Positions 8,904 through 17,695 of a stretch of DNA of 64,000 nucleotides are shown here, piece by piece. The first letter of the stretch is position 1, and each line of letters opens with the position of its first letter. A program made the position numbers and the translations under genes. The DNA is taken from positions 1 to 64,000 of the forward strand of contig NZ_JADYTU010000004.1 in the NCBI RefSeq assembly GCF_021531375.1, in the 5' to 3' direction. A model generated the notes under the pieces. That model was not told where the DNA came from and made no database searches. It saw only the letters and a list, made by a program, of their open reading frames with translations. The DNA comes from Pseudoflavonifractor phocaeensis (GTDB taxonomy: Bacteria > Bacillota > Clostridia > Oscillospirales > Oscillospiraceae).

Positions 8904-9073
8904 GATTTTCTCTATATCCCTCACCGGCCCCTCTGTTTTTCTCTCCGGGCTTGCTGTTTTCTCCTTCGGGCGGTATAATGATTATAATGCGCCGGCCGCT
9001 CCGCGGTCCCTCCATGCCGCCGGCTGACTCTCTCTGTGGCGGCGCAATCCAGATCAAGGTCGAGGAATTGCCT

Positions 9074-9700
9074 ATGTTGTCTTCTCTCTTCAACGCCAAC
9101 AACCCCTTCTGGCGCACCTTCGCCCGGGTCATGGACCTGTTCGGCCTGTCCCTGTGCTGGCTGTTCTGCTCCATTCCCCTGGTCACCCTGGGTGCCTCCA
9201 CCACCGCGCTCTATGACGCGGTCTATCACGGTGTCCGCCTTGGGGAGTCCGGGGACTACGTCCGCTTTTGGAATACCTTCCGCGCCGAACTGAAGACCTC
9301 CCTGCTGGTGACTCTGCCTTTTCTGGTCCTGGTCGTGGTCTACCTGCTGGTCTTCCGGGTCACCTACGCCATGGCGGCGGCCGGCAATCAGGCCGCCGGG
9401 GTGCTGGTCTATGCCTACCAGCTTCTGTCCTGCGTTCCCCTGGCGGTCTGGCTCTTCGCCTGCGCCATCCTCTCCCGCTTTACCTTTACCCCCATGGCTC
9501 TGGTCCGGACCGCCTGCCGTTTGGTCTTTGCCCATCTGCCATCGGCCATCGTGGTCACCGCGGTGGTGCTGCTTGTACGGAGCGTGATCCTCTGGTGGCC
9601 GATCTCTGTCATCCTTCTGCCCGCCTTGGCCGCCTACACCGTCTCCTTTTTCCTGGAGCGGATTTTTGCCCCTTTCCTGAAGCAGAACGGCGAAGAATAA
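9074..9700 (+). CDS. YesL-like DUF624 membrane protein
   Basis: ATG at 9074 follows GAGGA by 8 bp; the open frame extends upstream but without a good site. The 208-residue protein has an N-terminal NPFWRTFARVMDLFGLSLCW typical of YesL/DUF624 proteins and about five membrane spans. Such proteins accompany carbohydrate ABC transporters and uptake regulators in Firmicutes; the molecular role is unknown. It lies just before the amino sugar island on the opposite strand to its nearest member, so a link to it is only contextual. Confidence 0.78.
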   Translation: MLSSLFNANNPFWRTFARVMDLFGLSLCWLFCSIPLVTLGASTTALYDAVYHGVRLGESGDYVRFWNTFRAELKTSLLVTLPFLVLVVVYLLVFRVTYAMAAAGNQAAGVLVYAYQLLSCVPLAVWLFACAILSRFTFTPMALVRTACRLVFAHLPSAIVVTAVVLLVRSVILWWPISVILLPALAAYTVSFFLERIFAPFLKQNGEE

Positions 9701-9715
9701 ACCGTTCTTAAAATG

Positions 9716-9752
9716 AAAAGAGCCTTCCGGTCTATGACCGGAAGGCTCTTTT
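9716..9752. terminator. Bidirectional terminator between convergent genes
   Basis: A 17-bp stem with AAAAGAGCCTTCCGGTC, a 3-base loop and its complement, T-rich on both strands. It serves the DUF624 gene and the leftward SGNH hydrolase gene. Confidence 0.9.
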
Positions 9753-9767
9753 TCAATTTTTGAACCG

Positions 9768-10430
9768 TTACAGCAAAGTGGGAATCAGCTCTGCCAGAGC
9801 GGCGGCCAAGGCGGCGTGCCCTTCCCGGGTCAGGTGCATGAAATCCACCTGATTGAACGCGCAGCCCACCTGGTTTGCGTCCAGGAAGTGGACCCCGGTC
9901 TCGGCGGCCACACGTTCGTACTCTGCGGGCACCTGACGGGACTTTTCCACCGCGCCCACACCCATCTCGTCGGCCACGGCAGAGGTCTTGACCCCCTCTC
10001 CGATGGCGGGCGGGGCAATGACCAGAACATTGGGCGTCCCGTTGGGGCCCCAGCAGTCCACCGTCTGCGCCTTTTGGACCAGCCGGCGCATTCCCAGACC
10101 GATGGCGTAGGCGTTGGCGCCGATACGTTCCTTGGTGTCGTTGGTCCCCAGCATAATGACCAGCAGACTCACCGGCTCGTGGCTTTTCAGGCAGGGGTAG
10201 AGGTAGGTCAGAGCGCTCAGCCCTTCGTACAGGGGATCGTCAAAGACCGTGGTACGGCCGGACAGGCCCTCCTCCACCACCAGGTATTCCTCGCCCAAGG
10301 CCTTCTGGAGCAGGCGGGTCCACCGCTCCTCCTCATTGAACCGCGCCAGAGCCCCATCGGCACAATCGGCTGGGTCAGCACAGTAGCCGTGGGTATTGGA
10401 ATCGCCCAGGCAGAGAATATGCTTTTTCAT
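9768..10430 (-). CDS. SGNH/GDSL-family hydrolase
   Basis: The 220-residue protein has block I GDSNTHG (nucleophile Ser11), block II Gly in GLSGRTT, block III MLGTND with the oxyanion Asn, and block V DFMHLTREGH with the catalytic Asp and His. There is no signal peptide, so it is probably cytoplasmic. The family includes lysophospholipase-like and carbohydrate O-acetylesterases. It sits 3 bp downstream of the ROK kinase gene in the amino sugar island, so removal of O-acetyl groups from sialic acid or GlcNAc derivatives is a reasonable guess, not shown by sequence. Confidence 0.85.
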   Translation of the reverse strand: MKKHILCLGDSNTHGYCADPADCADGALARFNEEERWTRLLQKALGEEYLVVEEGLSGRTTVFDDPLYEGLSALTYLYPCLKSHEPVSLLVIMLGTNDTKERIGANAYAIGLGMRRLVQKAQTVDCWGPNGTPNVLVIAPPAIGEGVKTSAVADEMGVGAVEKSRQVPAEYERVAAETGVHFLDANQVGCAFNQVDFMHLTREGHAALAAALAELIPTLL

Positions 10431-10433
10431 CCC

Positions 10434-11816
10434 TTACTTCTTCAGCTCGGGCAGGCTGGCCGCGGCGGCGGACTGGCCCACGCGGCGGAACTTCTCGTCG
10501 GGCAGGCTGGGCAGGATGGCCTTGTTGACCTCAGGATACTCGTCGGCCAGAACCTCCTTGCAGCGGCTCAGGATCAGGTCACCGCCCTTGCCGGACATGA
10601 CCCGGCCCAGGAGCAGAACATGCTTGAAGTGATACAGATCAAAGTACAGGGCCAGGGCGTGGGCCAGATAGACGCCGATGGAGTCGTAGATCTTGGCGGC
10701 CCGGGGGTCATCGGCCTCCATCAGCTTCTGGACCACCTTCAGCTTCTCGGCGGGGGACAGGCTCTCGTCCAGCTCGATGCCGGCCCGGGGAGCCAGCTTG
10801 ATGACGGAGTCCTGGGAGAAGTACTTCACGCCGCAGCCGATGTCGCCGGACCACTCGTCCCGCATGGCGTCGGGAGCCGCGTCTACAGGAACGAAAGCCA
10901 GCTCGTTCAGCCAGCCGGTGATGCAGCCGTTCTCGTCCACATAGCCCACGGCCTCGCTGGTGCCCATGGCGATGCCCAGCACGTTATTGTCATTCAGGCT
11001 CATGGTGCCGGCCAGGGCGGACACGTCGCCGTCGTTGATGACGGCGTAGGGCACGTCGCCGAAGGTATCGGTGATGGCCCGGATATAGATGTCCTTCACC
11101 TTGGCGTCAAACTGGTCCTTGGGCACCTTCAGGAACAGGGAGGCGTTCATGGTCCGGTTATTGATGTACACGCCGGCGGAGGAGACGCCCACCGCGTCCA
11201 CCCGGGGCATATGCTCGGCGGCGGACTTCAGCGCGGCCACGATGCCCTCATAGTGGTAGTCGGGGTCGGAATTGGTTTTGGGGAACCAGACCACTTCCTC
11301 GCTGTACACGCTCTCGCCGTCGATGACGGCGGACACCTTCCGGTCAGAGCCGCCGGCGTCAAAGCCGATGCGGCAGCCGTCCAGATGGCCGCCGATGCGC
11401 TTGGGCTCGTCCTTGGCCTCGGGGACCTTGTCCACCCGGACCACCTGGAAGGGCTGCTCAAACACACTCGCCATATAATCCCAATCGAACTCCTGCTGGC
11501 CGCCGGCGGCATACATCTTGGCGATGGCGTCGCACACCGCCTCGCTGCCGGACAGGTAGACCTTAAAGCCGCCCTTCATCCACAGCAGGGTCTTGACCAG
11601 CCGCTCCACATAGTACACATCGGCGTCAAAGAACTCCGGCGTGCCGTGGATAGCGGTCTTGAACACGGCCATCTGGCCGGAGGCCCGCTCCACCGCAATG
11701 TCGAAGGGCTCCTTCGCGTCCTTGCGGAAGCTCTCATAATAACGATTCAGGGGAAGGAATCCAGGGTCCAGAGACGGGACATTTTTGATTGTGACCTCAA
11801 TGCCAAGGTGTTTCAC
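10434..11816 (-). CDS. ROK/ASKHA-type sugar kinase with N-terminal extension, probable amino sugar kinase
   Basis: The best start is GTG at 11816, seven bases after AAGGAGG; an in-frame ATG 30 bp upstream overlaps that site. About 140 N-terminal residues of unknown fold precede an ASKHA kinase core: phosphate-1-like IGFDAGGSDRK, GVSSAGVY, a catalytic-loop INDGDVSALAG and MGTSEAVGY. The usual ROK zinc motif CxCGxxGCxE is absent. At about 460 residues it is much longer than ordinary ROK kinases (about 300). Together with the epimerase and NagA it would supply GlcNAc-6-phosphate; ManNAc as substrate is an alternative. Confidence 0.75.
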   Translation of the reverse strand: MKHLGIEVTIKNVPSLDPGFLPLNRYYESFRKDAKEPFDIAVERASGQMAVFKTAIHGTPEFFDADVYYVERLVKTLLWMKGGFKVYLSGSEAVCDAIAKMYAAGGQQEFDWDYMASVFEQPFQVVRVDKVPEAKDEPKRIGGHLDGCRIGFDAGGSDRKVSAVIDGESVYSEEVVWFPKTNSDPDYHYEGIVAALKSAAEHMPRVDAVGVSSAGVYINNRTMNASLFLKVPKDQFDAKVKDIYIRAITDTFGDVPYAVINDGDVSALAGTMSLNDNNVLGIAMGTSEAVGYVDENGCITGWLNELAFVPVDAAPDAMRDEWSGDIGCGVKYFSQDSVIKLAPRAGIELDESLSPAEKLKVVQKLMEADDPRAAKIYDSIGVYLAHALALYFDLYHFKHVLLLGRVMSGKGGDLILSRCKEVLADEYPEVNKAILPSLPDEKFRRVGQSAAAASLPELKK

Positions 11817-11882
11817 ATCAATTCCTCCTTCAATGTAGTTGCACATATCTTCTTATTAAAAGCTCCACTTACCGTTACTGAT

Positions 11883-11910
11883 AGGCTAACAGTTTTTTTC
11901 ATTTTGTCAA
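11883..11910 (-). promoter_or_regulatory. Promoter for the ROK kinase-SGNH hydrolase operon
   Basis: On the minus strand TTGACA is followed after 16 bp by TAGCCT. The -35 is perfect, the -10 is weak. Confidence 0.5.
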
Positions 11911-11915
11911 GGGTC

Positions 11916-11930
11916 TGCAAAAAATTTTCT
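11916..11930. promoter_or_regulatory. Possible RpiR operator in the divergent region
   Basis: TGCAAAAAATTTTCT matches 12 of 15 positions of the palindrome found before the substrate-binding protein gene at 14113. It lies between the two divergent promoters. Confidence 0.4.
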
Positions 11931-11937
11931 TTTTATC

Positions 11938-11966
11938 TTGACGTATCCTACAAAACAGGCTAGGAT
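11938..11966 (+). promoter_or_regulatory. Promoter for the epimerase gene
   Basis: TTGACG, 17-bp spacer, TAGGAT; the AGE epimerase start lies 28 bp after the -10. Confidence 0.65.
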
Positions 11967-11993
11967 TATTTTATCCCAACATGTGGAGAAAGG

Positions 11994-13205
11994 ATGAATC
12001 CTATGGACAAAAATCGTTTGCAGTCCTACCGCGATTGGATTGAGCAGGAGCTGGACGCCAGCGTGCGTTTCTGGCTTGCTCACGGCATGGACAAGGAGCA
12101 CGGCGGTGTGTACACCTGTCTGGACCGCAAGGGGGAGATCTACTCCACCGACAAGAGCGTCTGGATGCAGGGCCGCTGCGGCTGGATGTTCGCCCACCTG
12201 TGCCGTGTGTACGGTGTGAAGGATGAGTGGCTGGCCGCCAGCAAGAGTTGTCTGGACTTCATGGAGCAGTACTGCATCAACCGCGCCGCCGGCGACCGGA
12301 TGTACTTCACCGTCACCGAGGACGGCAAGCCCCTGCGCCAGCGCCGCTACTACTTCTCTGAGGCCTTCTACGCCCTGGCCAATGCCGAATACTACGGCGT
12401 CACCGGCGAGAAGGAGCACCTGGAGCGCGCCCGCCGGGCCTACAACCTGTACTGGAATCTGGCCCACGGCATGGCCGACCCCGTGGGCATGGGCCCCAAG
12501 ACCATCCCCGAGACCCGCACCGGCCGCGCCTTCGGCATCCCCATGATCATCCTCAACGTCATCGGCACCCTGCTTCAGGTGGACCCCGAGCACAAGGCTG
12601 AGTATGAGGAACGGGCCCAGGCCTGCGTGGACGAGATCTTCCGGTACCATGTCCACCCCGAGCTGAAGTGCGTGCTGGAGAACGTGGCAGAGGACGGCAC
12701 CCCCCGGCTGTACTACACCGAGGGCCGCATCGTCAACCCCGGCCACGACATCGAGGGCGTCTGGTTCCTGCTGGAGCACGCCAAGCGCACCGGCGACCAG
12801 GAGCTGGTGAAAAAAGCCGCCCAGATCTTTGATTGGGCCATCGAGGCCGGCTGGGACAAGGAGTACGGCGGTCTGCTCTACTTCACCGACTGCCTGGGCA
12901 AGCCCCCGGAAGCCTATGAGCACGACATGAAGCTGTGGTGGCCCCACAACGAGATCCTCATCGCCTCCCTGATGCTCTATCGGGATACCAACGAGGAAAA
13001 GTATCTGGACTGGTTCGACAAGACCCTGACCTACTGCAAGGAGCACTTTGCCGACCCCGAAAACGGCGAGTGGTACGGCTACCTGCGCCGGGACGGTCTG
13101 CCCACCATGCCGTCTACCAAGGGTTCCACCTTCAAGGGGCCCTTCCATCTTCCCCGCTGCCTGATCCAGTGCGACACCATGCTGGGCGAGCTTCTGGCCC
13201 GCTGA
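11994..13205 (+). CDS. N-acylglucosamine 2-epimerase (AGE/RenBP family)
   Basis: The 403-residue protein matches the alpha/alpha-barrel AGE family from SVRFWLAHGMDKEHGG through WMQGRCGWMF, GHDIEGVWFLLEHA and WWPHNE, the last two carrying conserved His residues. It interconverts ManNAc and GlcNAc. GGAGAAAGG precedes two close ATGs (11994 and 12003); the second has the better spacing. It is followed by an RpiR regulator and the transporter/NanA operon, which fits conversion of lyase-derived ManNAc to GlcNAc without a ManNAc-6-phosphate epimerase. A different aldose substrate cannot be excluded. Confidence 0.87.
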   Translation: MNPMDKNRLQSYRDWIEQELDASVRFWLAHGMDKEHGGVYTCLDRKGEIYSTDKSVWMQGRCGWMFAHLCRVYGVKDEWLAASKSCLDFMEQYCINRAAGDRMYFTVTEDGKPLRQRRYYFSEAFYALANAEYYGVTGEKEHLERARRAYNLYWNLAHGMADPVGMGPKTIPETRTGRAFGIPMIILNVIGTLLQVDPEHKAEYEERAQACVDEIFRYHVHPELKCVLENVAEDGTPRLYYTEGRIVNPGHDIEGVWFLLEHAKRTGDQELVKKAAQIFDWAIEAGWDKEYGGLLYFTDCLGKPPEAYEHDMKLWWPHNEILIASLMLYRDTNEEKYLDWFDKTLTYCKEHFADPENGEWYGYLRRDGLPTMPSTKGSTFKGPFHLPRCLIQCDTMLGELLAR

Positions 13206-13244
13206 GTCCGGGGCAAGGTCATAACGAAAGGACGGTGACCTCCC

Positions 13245-14102
13245 ATGGGCGAAAACGACATTTTTCAGCTGCTCTCCCACGAATACTACCAGTTTACTTC
13301 CGCCGAGAAACGGGTAGCTGATTTTATTATCTCAAACGGCGCCAAGGCCCAGGCCATGTCTATTTCCGAGCTTGCCGAGGCGACGGGCGTGGCGGAGGCC
13401 ACCATCTCCCGCTTCTGCCGCCGGCTGAACTACAACGGCTTTGCCGCCTTTAAGCTGGCCATCGCCGCTTCGGCGGCATCCCGCACCGGCCTCTCCAATC
13501 CCCTGACCGGAGAGGTCACACACGAGGACACCATCCCCAGTCTGGCTCACAAGCTGGCTGTCTCCAGCATGGACGCCATTCGGGAGACGGAAACACTGAT
13601 CCGGCCCAGCGCCATCCAGTCGGCGGCCGATGCCTTGCTCCGCGCGGATAAGGTTCTGTGTATGGGTCAGGGCGGCTCCATGCTTATGGCCCAGGAGGCG
13701 GCCCACCTGTTTTCCACCTCCTTTACCGGTTATTTCCCCGTTACTGACTCCCACATGCAGGTGATCTACGCCTCCCAGCTGTGCCAGCGGGACGCCATCC
13801 TTTACTTCTCTTACTCCGGCACCACGACCGACCTGATGGATGTGCTCCGCACCGCCAAGACACAGAAGGCCACCATCATTTTGGTAACCCGGTACCTCAA
13901 TTCCCCCGGAGCCGCCCAGGCCGACATTGTACTGGAGTGCGGCTCCCGGGAATCCCCCCTCCAGCTTGGGTCCATCCCGGCACGGGTGGCCCAGCTCTAT
14001 CTCATCGACATCCTCTTTTCCGAGGTATGCCGCCGGGATCTGGAGGGCTGCAAGAAGCGGCGCGCCCAGGTGGCCGACGCTCTGTCGGAAAAGCATGTAT
14101 AA
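13245..14102 (+). CDS. RpiR-family transcriptional regulator (NanR-like)
   Basis: The N-terminal HTH_6 domain (about 1-80) includes FTSAEKRVADFI and SELAEATGVAEATISRFCRRL. A SIS domain follows (about 125-260) with GQGGSMLMAQEA and the sugar-phosphate-binding Ser/Thr stretch FSYSGTTTDL. RpiR regulators sense phosphosugars such as ManNAc-6-P or GlcN-6-P. It starts 39 bp after the epimerase stop with an AAAGGA site and lies directly before a palindrome-rich promoter for the transporter operon, so it is the likely local repressor or activator. Confidence 0.92.
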   Translation: MGENDIFQLLSHEYYQFTSAEKRVADFIISNGAKAQAMSISELAEATGVAEATISRFCRRLNYNGFAAFKLAIAASAASRTGLSNPLTGEVTHEDTIPSLAHKLAVSSMDAIRETETLIRPSAIQSAADALLRADKVLCMGQGGSMLMAQEAAHLFSTSFTGYFPVTDSHMQVIYASQLCQRDAILYFSYSGTTTDLMDVLRTAKTQKATIILVTRYLNSPGAAQADIVLECGSRESPLQLGSIPARVAQLYLIDILFSEVCRRDLEGCKKRRAQVADALSEKHV

Positions 14103-14112
14103 GAGCTGGTTT

Positions 14113-14159
14113 TGAAAAAAAATTTCAAAAAAAATTTCTATGAAATTTTTTTGAAATTT
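14113..14159. promoter_or_regulatory. AT-rich nested palindromes, likely RpiR operator
   Basis: TGAAAAAAAATTTCA (14113-14127) is a TGAAA-N5-TTTCA palindrome. A longer inverted repeat with 18-19-base arms runs 14120-14159 and ends 3 bp before the -35 of the next promoter. It could also work as a weak terminator for the regulator gene. Confidence 0.65.
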
Positions 14160-14162
14160 ATA

Positions 14163-14191
14163 TTGACAAACCCTCTATACTCTTATACAAT
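14163..14191 (+). promoter_or_regulatory. Strong sigma-A promoter of the sugar transporter operon
   Basis: TTGACA, 17-bp spacer, TACAAT; the next start codon is 62 bp after the -10. Confidence 0.85.
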
Positions 14192-14253
14192 TTGACTAGA
14201 TAGAGCGCTCGGAAACCCGAAAATTTTATCAAAAACAAGGAGGACACAAAACC

Positions 14254-15603
14254 ATGAAAAGAATTCTTGCTCTTGCTCTGGCCGCGGCCCTGACTCTGGG
14301 GCTGACCGCCTGCGGCGGCGGTAGCAAGCCCGCTGAGAGCAGCGGCTCCGCCAACGCTTCCACCAGCCAGCCTGCCCCCGCCGGGGAGGCCACCGAACTC
14401 TCCCTGTGGGTCTACCCCGTCGGCAACTGGGGTAAGGAAGACGTCGTCAATCCCCTGATGGAGGCCTTTGAGGCTGAGACCGGCATCAAGGTCAAGGTCG
14501 AGTACCTGGCCTACGCCGACGGCGACGACAAGGTCAACTCCGCCATCACCTCCAAGTCCACCCCCGACCTGATCATGGAAGGCCCCGAGCGCCTGGTCGC
14601 CAACTGGGGCGCCAAGGGCTATCTGGTGGACCTGTCCGACATGCTGGACGACACCGATAAGAGCGAGATCAACGCCTCCGCTCTGGCCGCCTGCACCGCT
14701 GCTGACGGCGCCGTCTATGAGTACCCCGTGGTCATGACCGCCCACTGCATGGGCGTCAACCTGGATGCCTTCAAGGCTGCCGGCGCCGACCAGTACCTGG
14801 ATCTGGAGAACCACACCTGGACCACCGAGAACTTTATCAAGGCTGTTGAGGCTCTGTACAATCACTATGGCGACACCGTCGCTGCCGTGTTCTGCGGCGG
14901 CCAGGGCGGTGACCAGGGCACCCGCGCTCTGATCAACAACATGTACGGCGGCACCTTCACCAATGCCGAGCACAGCGCCTACACCTGGAACGATCCCGCC
15001 AACATCAAGGCTCTGGAGCAGCTGAAGGGCATGGACGGCGTGGCTTTTGACGCCTCCCTGCAGGGCGGCGACGAGATCGCCAAGTTCTATCAGGGCGTGC
15101 TGAAGATGGCTTTCTGCTGGAACATCGCGCAGCAGCTCAACCCCAACGGCGCTGATACCGGCGCTGGCAAGACCATCAGCGGCGACGAGATCGTTTGCAT
15201 GAGCTTCCCCTCCGAGACCGGCGAGTCCAAGCTCTGCGGCGGCATCTGGGGCTTTGGCGTCTTTGATAACGGCGACGCCGCCAAGATCGAGGCTGCCAAG
15301 ACCTTCATCAAGTACTTCGCTGACTCCGAGCACGTTGCCGACGCCGTTCAGGCCGCCAACTTCTTCGCTGTCCGTGACAGCGCCGAGGGCGCCGACCTGA
15401 CCAACATCTGGAACGGCAACGACATCATGAGCGAGTACTCCAAGCTGATGCCTTACCTGGGTGACTACTATCAGGTTACCGCCGGTTGGGCCCAGGCCCG
15501 TACCTCCTGGTGGAACATGCTCCAGGATATCGGCGAGGGCGCCGACATCGCCTCCACTGTGGATACCTTCATGGCCGAGGCCAACACCGCTGCCGCGGGC
15601 TGA
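14254..15603 (+). CDS. Carbohydrate ABC transporter substrate-binding lipoprotein (CUT1)
   Basis: The signal peptide has a lipobox (LGLTACGG, lipid-anchored Cys about residue 24) and a Ser/Ala/Pro linker, then a type-I CUT1 binding-protein fold of about 400 residues (LSLWVYPVGNWG, FEAETGIKVKVEYL, STPDLIMEGPERL). It captures sugar outside the membrane for the two downstream permeases. Position beside NanA, NagB and NagA suggests sialic acid or an amino sugar/oligosaccharide. AAGGAGG lies 10 bp before ATG. The very high use of GCC/GAC-type codons suggests high expression. Confidence 0.9.
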   Translation: MKRILALALAAALTLGLTACGGGSKPAESSGSANASTSQPAPAGEATELSLWVYPVGNWGKEDVVNPLMEAFEAETGIKVKVEYLAYADGDDKVNSAITSKSTPDLIMEGPERLVANWGAKGYLVDLSDMLDDTDKSEINASALAACTAADGAVYEYPVVMTAHCMGVNLDAFKAAGADQYLDLENHTWTTENFIKAVEALYNHYGDTVAAVFCGGQGGDQGTRALINNMYGGTFTNAEHSAYTWNDPANIKALEQLKGMDGVAFDASLQGGDEIAKFYQGVLKMAFCWNIAQQLNPNGADTGAGKTISGDEIVCMSFPSETGESKLCGGIWGFGVFDNGDAAKIEAAKTFIKYFADSEHVADAVQAANFFAVRDSAEGADLTNIWNGNDIMSEYSKLMPYLGDYYQVTAGWAQARTSWWNMLQDIGEGADIASTVDTFMAEANTAAAG

Positions 15604-15650
15604 TCCATCTACGAAACAGCGAGCTAGCACTCTTACTGAAAGAAGGGTAG

Positions 15651-15687
15651 CGCGCCCCTTCCCTGCGCACAGCAGGGAAGGGGCGCG
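15651..15687 (+). promoter_or_regulatory. Intercistronic stem-loop between binding protein and permease genes
   Basis: CGCGCCCCTTCCCTGC pairs perfectly over 16 bp across a 5-base loop, with no T-run. Such hairpins commonly stabilise upstream mRNA and keep binding protein above permease levels. Confidence 0.75.
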
Positions 15688-15789
15688 TCCTTCTCCCGGA
15701 TAAAAGGACATGTACGGCGCAGGCCGCTCCCGGCCAGTTCCGTGCCGAATGTTCTGATCCGCCATTTTCCGAGAGAGGAGCGATTTGTT

Positions 15790-16704
15790 TTGGCCAAACA
15801 AAATCAACCCGCCATGAGCCGCGCACTGCAGCGGCGGGAGAATATCTCAGGCTACTTATTTCTGCTGCCCAGTTTGATCTTCTTTGTTGGCTTCGTCATC
15901 ATCCCCATGGTCATCTGTATCCTTACCAGCTTGACCGACGCTAATATGCATACGGCAGGTTTGGGCAACTTCGTCGGACTGAAGAACTTCGTGGACCTGT
16001 GGCAGGACAAGACCTTCCTCCAGGCTCTGTGGAATACCTTCCTCATTGTCATCGTCAGCGTCCCCACGGTGTGCGCCTTCTCCCTTTGGGTGTCCTCCGC
16101 CATCTATAAGCTCAACGGCAAGCTGCTGTCCGCCTTCCGCTGCATCTTCTATCTGCCCGTGGTTACCGGCTCTGTGGCCGTCACCGTGGTGTGGAAATGG
16201 ATGTTCGACAACTATACCGGCATCTTCAACTACGTCCTTAAAAGCACCGGCGTGATCGAAAAGAACATCAACTGGCTGGGTGATTCCCGTTTCGCCATCT
16301 GGTGTATCATCCTGATCCTGTTCACCACCTCGGTAGGCCAGCCCATCGTGCTGTATGTCTCCGCTCTGGGCAACGTGGACCAGTCCCTGATCGAAGCCGC
16401 CAGTGTGGACGGCGCCACCAACCTCCAGGTCTTCTGGAAGATCAAGTGGCCCCAGATCATGCCCACTACTTTGTATATCCTGGTCATCACCACCATCAAT
16501 TCCTTCCAGTGCTTCGCCCTCATTCAGTTGCTGACGCAGGGCGGCTCTAACACCAACACGGTGATGTACTACATCTACTACACCGCTTTCAAGCTGACTG
16601 AAAAGGCCGGCCACTTTGGCTATGCTAACGCGATGGGCGTGATTCTGGCCATCTTCATTGGTCTGTTGTCCGCCCTGCAGTTCAAGCTGGCCAAAGAGAA
16701 GTAA
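15790..16704 (+). CDS. Sugar ABC transporter permease (CUT1, MalF-like)
   Basis: The open frame begins at 15742, but TTG at 15790 is placed 9 bp after GAGAGGAG and gives a normal N-terminus (MAKQNQPAMSRAL), 304 residues. Six membrane spans are visible, starting with ISGYLFLLPSLIFFVGF. The EAA loop reads EAASVDGATNLQVFWKIKWP and contacts the ATPase. Pairs with the permease 14 bp downstream. The cognate ATPase is not in this operon but may be the MsmK-like protein at 20774. Confidence 0.9.
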   Translation: MAKQNQPAMSRALQRRENISGYLFLLPSLIFFVGFVIIPMVICILTSLTDANMHTAGLGNFVGLKNFVDLWQDKTFLQALWNTFLIVIVSVPTVCAFSLWVSSAIYKLNGKLLSAFRCIFYLPVVTGSVAVTVVWKWMFDNYTGIFNYVLKSTGVIEKNINWLGDSRFAIWCIILILFTTSVGQPIVLYVSALGNVDQSLIEAASVDGATNLQVFWKIKWPQIMPTTLYILVITTINSFQCFALIQLLTQGGSNTNTVMYYIYYTAFKLTEKAGHFGYANAMGVILAIFIGLLSALQFKLAKEK

Positions 16705-16718
16705 GGGGGGAATAAACG

Positions 16719-17642
16719 ATGAAAATTGGTTCCAACCGCACCAAGGCCTACCGGGCCTTCAGCTTGATCGTGCTGATCATCCTGGCCATTCTCTTTATGT
16801 TCCCCCTGTACTGGATCGTCACCGGCGCGTTCAAGACCAGCCAGGACATCTATGCCACCACCCCGTCCCTGTGGCCCACTGAATGGACCACGGCCAACTT
16901 TGAAAAGCTCTTTGTCCGCCGTTCCGCCCCCCTGTGGGAGCTGGGCATCCCCTTCTCTGAGGTTCTTACCGGTAAAGCGGCCTATTTCTCGGTGGGTCCC
17001 ACGGTCCCCGGCGCTATCCGCTGGCTGGTGAACACGGTATTCATGGCTGTCATGGCTATGATCCTCACCTGCATCACCGCCGCCATGGCCGGCTATGCTC
17101 TGGCTAAGAAGCGCTTTACCGGCCGGGCCATTCTGTTTTCTCTCATTGTGTGCGCCATGGCCCTGCCCAAGCAGGTCATCCTCATCCCTCTGCTGCGGGA
17201 AATGTCCTCCCTGCACTTGATCGACAAGCTCTGGGCCGTCATCTTCCCCACGGTTGGCTGGCCTTTCGGCGTGTTCTTGATGAAGCAGTTCTCCGAGGGC
17301 ATCCCCGGTGAGATCCTGGAAGCCGCCCGTGTGGACGGTGCCGGCGAGATGCGCACCTTTGCCACCATCGTCCTGCCCATGATCAAGCCGGGCATCGGCG
17401 CTTTGGCCATCTTCACCTTCATCAACTCCTGGAATGACTACTTCATGCAGTTGGTCATGCTGACCAGCAACGCCAACTTCACCATCTCCCTGGGCATCGC
17501 CACCATGCAGGCCGAGACCTCCATCGACATGGGCCTGCTTATGTCCGGCGCGGCTCTGGCAGCTATCCCCATCATCATCGTGTTCCTCGTTTTCCAGAAG
17601 TACTTCACCCAGGGCATCGCCATGGGCGCTGTCAAGGGTTAA
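16719..17642 (+). CDS. Sugar ABC transporter permease (CUT1, MalG-like)
   Basis: The 307-residue membrane protein has six spans and the EAA loop EAARVDGAGEMRTFATIVLP followed by PGIGALAIFTFINSWNDYF, typical of MalG-type subunits. A GGGG/GGAA-type site lies just before ATG. It forms the membrane channel with the preceding permease. The NanA gene follows 53 bp later, consistent with import and catabolism from one transcript. Confidence 0.92.
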   Translation: MKIGSNRTKAYRAFSLIVLIILAILFMFPLYWIVTGAFKTSQDIYATTPSLWPTEWTTANFEKLFVRRSAPLWELGIPFSEVLTGKAAYFSVGPTVPGAIRWLVNTVFMAVMAMILTCITAAMAGYALAKKRFTGRAILFSLIVCAMALPKQVILIPLLREMSSLHLIDKLWAVIFPTVGWPFGVFLMKQFSEGIPGEILEAARVDGAGEMRTFATIVLPMIKPGIGALAIFTFINSWNDYFMQLVMLTSNANFTISLGIATMQAETSIDMGLLMSGAALAAIPIIIVFLVFQKYFTQGIAMGAVKG

Positions 17643-17695
17643 GACCCCAGTAGGAACGCAGAATCAAAATCATTCAAGTTAGGAGTTTGATTGTA

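Noticed and set aside
9816-11963. 715-codon plus-strand frame across the SGNH hydrolase and ROK kinase genes
   Set aside because: It is the antisense of two clear minus-strand genes; composition (His, Gly, Val, Gln rich) and lack of domains show it is an artefact of high GC.
14120-14159. Rho-independent terminator for the RpiR gene
   Set aside because: The repeat is almost only A/T and lacks a GC stem; location next to a -35 and the TGAAA/TTTCA form favour an operator.
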